5,310 nt of DNA, from NCBI GenBank assembly GCA_964487195.1, contig CAZAPV010000051.1, forward strand, positions 1 to 5,310, written 5' to 3'. A model generated the notes under the pieces. It searched no databases. It was not told where the DNA came from and saw only the letters and a list, made by a program, of their open reading frames with translations. Numbering within the stretch: position 1 is the stretch's first letter; every line of letters starts with the position of its first letter. A program made the position numbers and the translations under genes. Positions 1 through 5,310 of this stretch are shown piece by piece. Source of the DNA: CAZAPV01 sp964487195. Lineage in GTDB: Bacteria; Patescibacteriota; Patescibacteriia; SG8-24.

Positions 1-1071
1 CCGTCCGACCTCGAGCGCCCCATCGTGCTCAACATGCTCGAGTCGCCGAACGAGGAGATGAAGGACTTCGTCTGCGGGGAGATGATCGCCATCTTCTACA
101 AGCTGTTCCCGCCGGAGATGATCGGCCCGATGTTCGAGCACAACATGCGCAACTTCATGCTGACGCTCATGACCGACAGGGAGAATTCGGGGACGATCGC
201 CGAGATTCCCCGGCTCATCGCCGACGCGGCGTTCCAGAAGCAATGGATCGCAAAGGTGAAGGACCCGGCGGTGCGCTCCTTCTGGGAGAACGAAATCGCG
301 AAAACGTCGGATTTCCACAAATCCGAGATGCTCGGGTATCTCATTTCGAAAGTCGGCAGGTTCGTCGAGAACACGATGATGCGCAACATCATCGGCCAGC
401 AGCAGTCGGCGTTCGATTTCCGGGCGATCATGGACGAGCGCAAAATTTTTCTCGTCAACCTTTCGAAAGGGAAGATCGGCGACATCAACGCCAACCTGCT
501 CGGCCTGATCATCGTCACCAAATTGCAGATGGCGGCGATGGGCCGCGCCGACATGCCGAAGGAGCAGCGGACCGATTTTTTCCTGTACATCGACGAGTTC
601 CAAAATTTCATCACCCCGTCGATCGCGACGATCCTCTCCGAAGCGCGCAAGTACCGGCTGTCGCTCACGATCGCGCACCAGTACATGGCGCAGCTCGCGC
701 CGAAGGGCGACACCGAGATCCGCGACGCGGTGCTCGGCAACGTCGGCACGATGATGGTCGGCAGGATCGGGATTGAGGACGCCGAGGTGCTGGAGAAGGA
801 GTTCGCGCCGGTGTTCACGGCGTACGATCTGATCAACGTCGAGAAGTTCACGTACAACACCAAGCTGCTGATCGACAACACCGGCTCGCGTCCGTTCACG
901 ATGACGGCGCCGCTGCCGGTGCGCGGGGACGCGCGCCTCGCCGACGCGCTGAAGCAGCTGTCGCGGTTGAAGTACGGCCGCGACCGCGCGCTCGTGGAAC
1001 AGGAGATCCTTGAACGCACGCGGATCGTCACTTCGGTGACGCAAGGTCCGGAACGGAGCGGGAGCGTGTAG
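1..1071 (+). CDS. VirD4/TraG-like type IV secretion or conjugation ATPase, C-terminal part (5' truncated by window edge)
   Basis: The reading frame is open from base 1, giving 356 residues to the TAG at 1069-1071. The GTG at 25 is just an internal valine, so the true start lies upstream. A Walker B-type strand, FFLYIDEF, is encoded at 577-600; FQNF follows directly, then a helix with SEARKYRLS and the strand LTIAHQY (664-684). This order matches the second half of the ATPase core of VirD4/TraG/TraD coupling proteins and related VirB4-like motors, where the glutamine after the last strand is part of the conserved TraM-recognition-type segment. The Walker A loop is not in the window. Such proteins are hexameric, inner-membrane-associated motors that pass DNA or protein to a secretion channel; in CPR genomes they often occur in pilus or DNA-uptake-like loci. 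The C-terminus ends in a polar tail after a charged helix. No transmembrane segment is visible in this part; in this family it is usually N-terminal. VirB4-like and VirD4-like assignments cannot be separated from this fragment. ATPase class is confident, precise role is not. Confidence 0.85.
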   Translation, partial: PSDLERPIVLNMLESPNEEMKDFVCGEMIAIFYKLFPPEMIGPMFEHNMRNFMLTLMTDRENSGTIAEIPRLIADAAFQKQWIAKVKDPAVRSFWENEIAKTSDFHKSEMLGYLISKVGRFVENTMMRNIIGQQQSAFDFRAIMDERKIFLVNLSKGKIGDINANLLGLIIVTKLQMAAMGRADMPKEQRTDFFLYIDEFQNFITPSIATILSEARKYRLSLTIAHQYMAQLAPKGDTEIRDAVLGNVGTMMVGRIGIEDAEVLEKEFAPVFTAYDLINVEKFTYNTKLLIDNTGSRPFTMTAPLPVRGDARLADALKQLSRLKYGRDRALVEQEILERTRIVTSVTQGPERSGSV

Positions 1072-1100
1072 TTGACCCTGCCGACGCGCGATGGTACGTT
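1072..1100 (+). promoter_or_regulatory. Possible sigma70-type promoter for the 1143 gene and dnaX
   Basis: TTGACC at 1072-1077 matches the -35 consensus at 5 of 6 bases. After a 17-nt spacer comes TACGTT at 1095-1100, only 3 of 6 for a -10 box, but it is preceded by TG at the extended -10 position. Transcription would begin around 1107, at the start of an A-rich leader. No terminator is visible between the ATPase gene and this site, so read-through from upstream is also possible. The weak -10 keeps confidence low. Confidence 0.4.
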
Positions 1101-1106
1101 GCGTGC

Positions 1107-1142
1107 AGTAAAAGAATAAAAAAGAAAATAAAATAAAACGAT
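1107..1142 (+). promoter_or_regulatory. A-rich, Shine-Dalgarno-free 5' leader
   Basis: Of 36 bases, 26 are A and only 5 are G or C, in a neighbourhood that reaches about 75% G+C. It runs directly into the ATG at 1143 and contains no GGAGG-like sequence. An in-frame TAA at 1134-1136 fixes that ATG as the first possible start. Unstructured A-rich leaders can recruit ribosomes without Shine-Dalgarno pairing; applying that here is inference. Confidence 0.45.
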
Positions 1143-1721
1143 ATGGACGAAATAAAAGAACAGACGCTCGGGACGACGAAAGTGCGCATCGCGATCAAAG
1201 CGCTGCGCGCGCTCGAACGGAACGTCGCGACCGTGATCGCGCTGCTCGAAGAGGGCGGCCAGCCGTCGTCCGTCGCCGACGCGGTGGATCAGGCGCTCGC
1301 GCGGGAGACGGAGCTCGTCGGCGTCCGGCCGGTCGACGGCAGGGTGGTCGAAGGGGTGTTCGATGGCGAGCACATGGTCGGCTCGGATGGGAAGACGTAC
1401 GCCGTGCCGCCAAACTACGCATCGAAATCAAAATTGGTCGAAGGCGACATGCTCAAAGTGACGATCACGCCGCGCGGCTCGTTCATCTTCAAGCAGATCG
1501 GCCCGATCGAACGGAACCGCATCGTCGCCGCGCTCGGTTTCGACGCGACGAACGGGGAATACTATGCGACGAGCGAGAACAAGCGCTGGAGTTTGCTCAA
1601 AGCGAGCGTGACCTATTTCAAAGGAGAACCGGACGACGAAGCGGTGATCCTCGTGCCGATGAACGCGCCGTCGAAGTGGGCGGCGGTCGAGAATATCATT
1701 AAAAAGAATCCGCTCGCGTAA
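1143..1721 (+). CDS. Conserved hypothetical protein, 192 aa, translationally coupled to dnaX
   Basis: I do not recognise a named function. The protein is soluble, with no signal peptide or membrane segment. Residues 12-60 are predicted helical and charged. Residues 66-120 look like a small beta-rich domain, with glycine turns in VVEGVFDGEHMVGSDGKTY, then an NYASKSKLVEGD motif and a closing FIFKQIGPIER. Residues 140-190 form a mixed tail with W149, a VTYFKGEPDDEAVILVPM segment and a lysine-rich end (IIKKNP). The NYASKSKLVEGD style is one I associate with uncharacterised Patescibacteria proteins, a recollection rather than a search result. The start is certain because an in-frame stop lies three codons upstream. 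The stop codon ends 2 nt before the dnaX ATG, so the two genes are almost surely on one mRNA and probably share ribosomes. This suggests, but does not show, a role near replication or nucleic acid binding. The codons are strongly G/C-ending, like dnaX, so the gene belongs to the host core. Confidence 0.85.
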   Translation: MDEIKEQTLGTTKVRIAIKALRALERNVATVIALLEEGGQPSSVADAVDQALARETELVGVRPVDGRVVEGVFDGEHMVGSDGKTYAVPPNYASKSKLVEGDMLKVTITPRGSFIFKQIGPIERNRIVAALGFDATNGEYYATSENKRWSLLKASVTYFKGEPDDEAVILVPMNAPSKWAAVENIIKKNPLA

Positions 1722-1723
1722 TC

Positions 1724-3340
1724 ATGTCGACGCTCTACAGAAAATACCGCCCGCAGACGTGGGCCGACGTCGCCGGTCAGCAGCACGTGAAAATGACGCT
1801 CGCGTTCGAAGTCGCGAGCGGCAGGATCGCGCACGCCTATCTTTTTTCCGGACCGCGCGGGACCGGCAAGACCACGGTCGCGCGCATTTTCGCGAAGGCG
1901 ATCAACTGTGCCGAGCGCGGGAAGGACGCCGCCGGCGAACCGTGCGGGAAGTGCGAATCCTGCACGACGATCGCTGAGAACCGGACGCTCGACATCATCG
2001 AGATCGACGCCGCGTCGCATCGCGGGATCGACGCGGTCCGCGAAAACATCATCGAGAACGCGCGGTTTTCGCCGTCGAAGCTCGCATGGAAGGTGTTCAT
2101 CATCGACGAGGTGCACATGCTGACGACCGAAGCGTTCAATGCGCTCCTGAAGACGCTCGAGGAGCCGCCGCCGCGCGTCGCGTTCATCCTCGCCACCACC
2201 GAGCTGCACAAGGTGCCGGCGACGATCGTGTCGCGCTGCCAGCGGTTCGACTTCCGGAAGATCCCGTTCGCCGATCTCGTCGAACGGCTGCAGCTGCTGT
2301 GCGAGCGCGAGAAGTGCAAAGTGGATCGCCGCACGCTCGAAGAGATCGCCCGCCACGCCGACGGCGGCGCGCGCGACGCCGAGGGGCTGCTCGGCCAGGT
2401 GCTGACGGTTGGCGACGGCAAGCGCGTCACCTATGACGACGCGCTCGTCGTGCTCCCGCGCTCCGACGCCGCGGCGCTCGCGTCGTTCATCGACGCGCTG
2501 CTCCGCCACGACGCCCGCGCCGCGCTCGGCGTGATCGACGACTGCATGGAGGGCGGGATCGACATCGACCAATTCGCCGGCGACGCGATTGAACTGCTGC
2601 GCAAGACGCTGCTCACCGCGATGACCGGCAGCCCGGACGTCGTCGCCGAAAACGCGGACGACGAACAGAAGAAGCGGCTCGCCGGGTGGGCGATGCTCGC
2701 CGACGTCCCGCGGCTCGTCGTCGCGATCGAGCTATTGCTCGAAAAACGGCGCGAGATCAAGACGAGCCATCCATCACAGCTCCCGCTTGAACTGGCGGTG
2801 GTGCGCCTGTGCGAAGAGGCGGCTGCAGCACCCACGGCCGAGCGGCCGTCGGCTCCCGCGAGCATTGTCTCGAGTCCTGCGATGCCCGAATCGGTAAAAC
2901 CCGCCGTGAAGCCCGCATACGTTGCACCGGCCGCCAAGGCGGTCGAGGAGGCACAGGTCATGGATCCGGTCGCCAGTCTCGAAACGCTCAAAGCGGCGTG
3001 GCCGGAGTTCGTCCGCCGCGCAGGCGACGAGGGACACAGCTTGTCGTTCCTGCTCGGGGCGGGGGAGCCGACCGGGATCGTCGGCAAAACCGTGCGCATC
3101 GGCTTCGATTTCGCGTTCCACCGCGACAAATGCAACGACGAAAAGACCAACCGCCTGCTGGAGAAAGTGTTCGGCGCGGCGCTCGGGGCGGCGGTGCGCA
3201 TCGAAGGGATCCTCCTTGATAAAAAAGACAGGATCATGCAGGACGATGCCGCCGCGGAACCCGCGATCGCCGCCCCGGCCGCCGCAACCGGCGTCGACAA
3301 CAATCTCCTCTCCGCGTTCGGGGGGAGGGTAGTGGAGTAA
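1724..3340 (+). CDS. dnaX: DNA polymerase III subunit gamma/tau (clamp loader ATPase)
   Basis: DnaX is the ATPase motor of the clamp loader, which places the beta sliding clamp on primed DNA; the long tau form also holds the polymerase at the fork. The N-terminus MSTLYRKYRPQTWADVAGQ is characteristic. Walker A GPRGTGKT lies at residues 43-50, zinc-binding cysteines at C62, C74, C77 and C80, Walker B FIIDEVHML at 125-133, the SRC motif at 170-172, and a sensor-2-like GGARDAEGLL with R217 at 214-223. The AAA+ lid and oligomerisation helices follow to about 365, then an Ala/Pro-rich linker (about 366-412), a compact C-terminal domain (about 418-498) of the kind found in tau, and a tail ending NNLLSAFGGRVVE. 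At 538 residues it is a tau-like length. The first cysteine gap is 11 residues, against 8 in E. coli, a minor insertion. I see no in-frame -1 slippery heptamer, so a separate gamma form is not evident. It has no Shine-Dalgarno sequence and starts 2 nt after the preceding stop, which suggests coupled reinitiation. It is followed by a strong terminator. Confidence 0.97.
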   Translation: MSTLYRKYRPQTWADVAGQQHVKMTLAFEVASGRIAHAYLFSGPRGTGKTTVARIFAKAINCAERGKDAAGEPCGKCESCTTIAENRTLDIIEIDAASHRGIDAVRENIIENARFSPSKLAWKVFIIDEVHMLTTEAFNALLKTLEEPPPRVAFILATTELHKVPATIVSRCQRFDFRKIPFADLVERLQLLCEREKCKVDRRTLEEIARHADGGARDAEGLLGQVLTVGDGKRVTYDDALVVLPRSDAAALASFIDALLRHDARAALGVIDDCMEGGIDIDQFAGDAIELLRKTLLTAMTGSPDVVAENADDEQKKRLAGWAMLADVPRLVVAIELLLEKRREIKTSHPSQLPLELAVVRLCEEAAAAPTAERPSAPASIVSSPAMPESVKPAVKPAYVAPAAKAVEEAQVMDPVASLETLKAAWPEFVRRAGDEGHSLSFLLGAGEPTGIVGKTVRIGFDFAFHRDKCNDEKTNRLLEKVFGAALGAAVRIEGILLDKKDRIMQDDAAAEPAIAAPAAATGVDNNLLSAFGGRVVE

Positions 3341-3354
3341 ATCCATCGGAATAC

Positions 3355-3384
3355 AAAATGAGCCGTTTTAGCGGCTCGTTTTTT
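3355..3384 (+). terminator. Intrinsic (Rho-independent) terminator after dnaX
   Basis: GAGCCG at 3360-3365 pairs perfectly with CGGCTC at 3372-3377. A T-G wobble (3366/3371) can close the stem to a TTTA tetraloop. The hairpin runs into TTTTTT at 3379-3384, and the AAAA at 3355-3358 can pair with part of this tract. It starts 15 nt after the dnaX stop and should end the operon. On the opposite strand the tract is only four T's, so strong two-way action is unlikely. Confidence 0.9.
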
Positions 3385-3392
3385 GATGCTTA

Positions 3393-3420
3393 TTGACAGA
3401 ATAACTTCCATGCGTATAGA
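3393..3420 (+). promoter_or_regulatory. Sigma70-type promoter for the HEAT-methyltransferase gene
   Basis: A perfect -35 box TTGACA lies at 3393-3398, with a 16-nt spacer and TATAGA (4 of 6) at 3415-3420. The predicted transcript start is near 3427, giving a leader of about 25 nt before the ATG at 3453. The site sits 8 nt beyond the dnaX terminator, so the downstream gene has its own transcription unit. No convincing operator-like inverted repeat is present around it. Confidence 0.7.
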
Positions 3421-3452
3421 TAGCTACAAAGTCCAGACGGTTTAAAATCGTT

Positions 3453-5273
3453 ATGTCTATGATGACAAAGACCAGCGAAGTGCGAGCGGCGGTCGCCTCT
3501 ACATGGGAGAGCTTGAGGAACGGGAGGTTAAGTGTTCTTGATGAAAGGCTTTTTTCTGAGGCAGACCTTAAGGAGGTCGCGGAGAACATCAAGAAGGCGA
3601 CTTCTTACGGAACAGTCTTTCGTTTGATCGACGATATTCCGAAATGGGGCCGCACCTACGATTGGAACGTCGGCAGCATCTTGCAACATCTCGATTGCGA
3701 ATTGACGGTCAGTTCTTTGCAGCATATTGAAAATATCGAAGCGCTCTACGAATCCATCGGTTTGGCCTGGGTTCTTGGTGAATTCCGCAGTCACAGTCCG
3801 TTCATTGTTGATTATTTATATAAGGTTGTCCGTTCTGCAAAAGATCCCGAAGCTTGGTGGCGGGCAGCTTTTTCTTTAGAAAAACTGGGAGTCGATGACG
3901 CAGTCAATTTACTGAAACGGTCGCTTAAGGCATCAGGGAAGCGCGAACTCGGATATTATCTTGACCGCCTGAATGACAAGCGGGCCGTGATAGGCATTCT
4001 GGTATCAAGTAATATCGATAACATCAAGAACGTCATTTATCCACGAGTCCGCACCGAATTTCTTAAAGGCGATGATCAGGCGACGGTGATCAATTGTTGC
4101 TGGCTCATTGGGCGGTTAAAGTTGATCGATGACGAGATTTTCAAAAAATTGATATCTTTGATGCGGCACGGTAATTACGATCTGAAATATCATACATTTT
4201 TTGCTTTGCAGCATAACGCAACTGAACGGTTGCGGCCGATTCTCGAGGAAACATTGTCCGAGTTGGATCCGCTTATCAGGAAAATGGCGGTACGCGGCCT
4301 CATGAGCATCGGCAGCGGGAAGTCGCTGGGAGTGCTGGAGGCCGCGCTCTTCGCTGAGCGGGAACAGTCGGTTATTTCGGAAATCAGCAAGACGATCTAT
4401 CATCTCAAAAATCCGTCGAATCGAGACCGTTTATTGATTCAAATCAGATCATTTAAGAACGAGAACGGGATGATCTCCGACGAACACGATAAATGGTATA
4501 GCGATCCGTCGGTCTACGCGCTGTTCTCTGAGGCCGAGGATCCGGAGAACGTATGTTTTGATCTTGTGTTACAGAAAGTCGGCAATAAACGCATCGTTAA
4601 TCCCGTTGATTTGGCCACCGGTACCGGTCGCACGCTCTGGCAGATGCTGGAGAAGATGAAGTACTCCGGTACGCTGTATGGCGTCGATTCCAATTCAAAC
4701 ATGTGCGAATTTGCGGAAAAGAATCTTCATCGAGAGCGAAAATATACGCGACCAGTCGAGATCGTCCACAGCACCATCGCGGAGTTTTTCAAGCGAACCG
4801 GCGTTAAATCAAACTTGATCATCAGCACGTTCGGATTTCCAAGCTGCGTTTTCAGTGAGAGGGATCGCCTCACTGAGCTAAAGTCAGTTCGTGACACACT
4901 CACCGATGATGGCGAGTTTTTTACCATCGGCTGGGATGAGACTTTTAGTGATGAATTGAGTCAGATGTGGTTTAAGTATGTACCAGATGATGCCAAGGCA
5001 TGGGATTTCGAAGAATGGAGGAAAAAACGCATCGATTTCATCGAGTCGGCACGCAACTGTGATCTCACGTGGTTCAAGAGAGGGCTCAGCATTCCTTTGC
5101 AATTCAGTTCGCTCAATACGGCCGCGCAGGTGATGGGCTACCTTTTTGGTCGCGATGCCGCCAAGGAAGTCGTCCGCAGCAACAAGACCGAATGGACCAT
5201 GTCGTTAGGGATTACTCGCGATACCAAGAAGGATCTCTCCCGCATCATCAAATCATATGAAAAGAGAGGTTGA
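3453..5273 (+). CDS. HEAT-like repeat protein fused to a class I SAM-dependent methyltransferase
   Basis: This 606-residue protein appears soluble, with no signal peptide or membrane helix. Residues 1-95 are mostly helical and unassigned. Residues about 95-320 consist of paired amphipathic helices of HEAT/PBS-lyase style, best seen at 133-158 (EAWWRAAFSLEKLGVDDA) and 272-300 (DPLIRKMAVRGLMSIGSGKS); such solenoids usually bind protein or nucleic acid partners. The C-terminal part is a Rossmann-fold methyltransferase: motif I VDLATGTGRT at 385-394, the acidic ribose-binding residue D412 in YGVDSN, motif IV-like strand NLIISTFGFPS at 454-464, and DDGEFFTIGWDE at 485-496. A distinctive segment follows, with MWFKYVPD at 505-512 and VMGYLFGRDAA at 560-570. 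Motif IV lacks an NPPY/DPPY signature, so an N6-adenine or N4-cytosine DNA methylase is not indicated; the substrate is unknown. The ATG is the first start after an in-frame TAG at 3417-3419; no Shine-Dalgarno sequence is seen, and Met3 and Met4 are alternatives. Base composition is much lower in G+C than dnaX, which hints at horizontal acquisition. The end overlaps the next gene. Confidence 0.85.
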   Translation: MSMMTKTSEVRAAVASTWESLRNGRLSVLDERLFSEADLKEVAENIKKATSYGTVFRLIDDIPKWGRTYDWNVGSILQHLDCELTVSSLQHIENIEALYESIGLAWVLGEFRSHSPFIVDYLYKVVRSAKDPEAWWRAAFSLEKLGVDDAVNLLKRSLKASGKRELGYYLDRLNDKRAVIGILVSSNIDNIKNVIYPRVRTEFLKGDDQATVINCCWLIGRLKLIDDEIFKKLISLMRHGNYDLKYHTFFALQHNATERLRPILEETLSELDPLIRKMAVRGLMSIGSGKSLGVLEAALFAEREQSVISEISKTIYHLKNPSNRDRLLIQIRSFKNENGMISDEHDKWYSDPSVYALFSEAEDPENVCFDLVLQKVGNKRIVNPVDLATGTGRTLWQMLEKMKYSGTLYGVDSNSNMCEFAEKNLHRERKYTRPVEIVHSTIAEFFKRTGVKSNLIISTFGFPSCVFSERDRLTELKSVRDTLTDDGEFFTIGWDETFSDELSQMWFKYVPDDAKAWDFEEWRKKRIDFIESARNCDLTWFKRGLSIPLQFSSLNTAAQVMGYLFGRDAAKEVVRSNKTEWTMSLGITRDTKKDLSRIIKSYEKRG

Positions 5274-5310
5274 AATTCTTTGGCGACTGCGTGACACAAA
5301 GGCGCGCGTG
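5257..5310 (+). CDS. Start of a further gene, possibly a CYTH-domain protein (3' truncated by window edge)
   Basis: An ATG at 5257 opens a frame that continues to the last base, giving 18 residues, MKREVEILWRLRDTKARV. It overlaps the end of the methyltransferase gene by 17 nt in another frame, an arrangement typical of coupled genes in one operon. The residues resemble the first beta strand of CYTH proteins (CyaB-type adenylate cyclase, thiamine triphosphatase, RNA triphosphatase), which begin with an ExExK motif. Here EVE is present at residues 4-6, but residue 8 is Leu rather than Lys. That family reading is an inference from a very short stretch. There is no Shine-Dalgarno sequence upstream, so coupling would have to drive translation. 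A GTG at 5291 in another frame is a less likely start. Confidence 0.5.
   Translation, partial: MKREVEILWRLRDTKARV

Noticed and set aside
1084..1104. Weak hairpin (ACGC...GCGT) after the ATPase gene as a terminator.
   Set aside because: The stem is only about 5 bp with a long loop and is followed by A's rather than T's.
96..1373. A 425-codon antisense open frame across the ATPase gene and the start of the next gene.
   Set aside because: It is a mirror of GC-rich coding sequence, crosses two well-supported genes and the A-rich leader, and its protein is low-complexity with no recognisable motif.
3221..3226. A6 run in dnaX as a possible slippage site making a short gamma form.
   Set aside because: It lies at codons 500-501 of 538, is preceded by T so it is not a canonical -1 heptamer, and the shifted frame stays open almost to the normal end, so no useful truncation would result.
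1613..3411. Several long antisense open frames opposite dnaX.
   Set aside because: Arg/Ala/Ser-rich products of high G+C; the + strand carries an unmistakable full-length DnaX.
3453..5273. A restriction-modification DNA methylase.
   Set aside because: No NPPY/DPPY or PCQ-type catalytic motif and no adjacent nuclease is visible; the fold is that of a general class I methyltransferase.
5291..5310. GTG at 5291 as the start of the downstream gene.
   Set aside because: Only six codons are visible and it has no Shine-Dalgarno sequence; the ATG at 5257 gives a more protein-like sequence with the overlap expected in an operon.
1..5310. CRISPR arrays, tRNA or rRNA genes, insertion-sequence ends and direct repeats.
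   Set aside because: Reading through by eye I found no repeated spacer-like units, cloverleaf sequences or paired terminal repeats; the little non-coding space is taken by the promoters, leader and terminator listed.

Overview
The window looks like a piece of a bacterial chromosome, most plausibly from a Patescibacteria/CPR (Parcubacteria-type) genome. This placement is an inference. It rests on three things: the first protein resembles the VirD4/TraG-like ATPases common in those genomes; the short conserved protein before dnaX has a sequence style I associate with CPR hypothetical proteins; and none of the four visible gene starts has a recognisable Shine-Dalgarno sequence. All genes lie on the + strand. 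The long antisense open frames over the first 3.3 kb are by-products of very high G+C.

Layout. (1) Bases 1-1071 hold the 3' part of a type IV secretion/conjugation-type ATPase gene; its start and Walker A motif lie upstream of the window. (2) Bases 1072-1142 carry a possible promoter (TTGACC-17-TACGTT with a TG extension) and an A-rich leader. (3) Bases 1143-1721 encode a conserved protein of unknown function, followed after only 2 nt by (4) dnaX (1724-3340), the DNA polymerase III gamma/tau clamp-loader subunit. These two genes are probably one translationally coupled operon, closed by a strong intrinsic terminator at 3355-3384. (5) Directly after it is a promoter with a perfect -35 box (TTGACA-16-TATAGA). 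It drives (6) a 606-residue protein (3453-5273) that joins a HEAT-like helical-repeat N-terminal region to a class I SAM-dependent methyltransferase domain. (7) From 5257, overlapping the end of that gene by 17 nt, a further frame stays open to the window edge. Its 18 visible residues resemble the start of a CYTH (adenylate cyclase class IV / triphosphate tunnel) protein.

The boundary at about 3340 is sharp. Two sampled 60-base rows upstream (1261-1320 and 2161-2220) have 45/60 G+C. Three rows in the methyltransferase gene have 29/60, 18/60 and 26/60. The first part is therefore secretion and replication housekeeping in GC-rich style. The second part is a separately promoted, lower-GC unit that looks like accessory cargo. 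It is the most interesting part of the window: a scaffold-methyltransferase fusion apparently cotranscribed with a possible CYTH protein. Its substrate cannot be read from the sequence.
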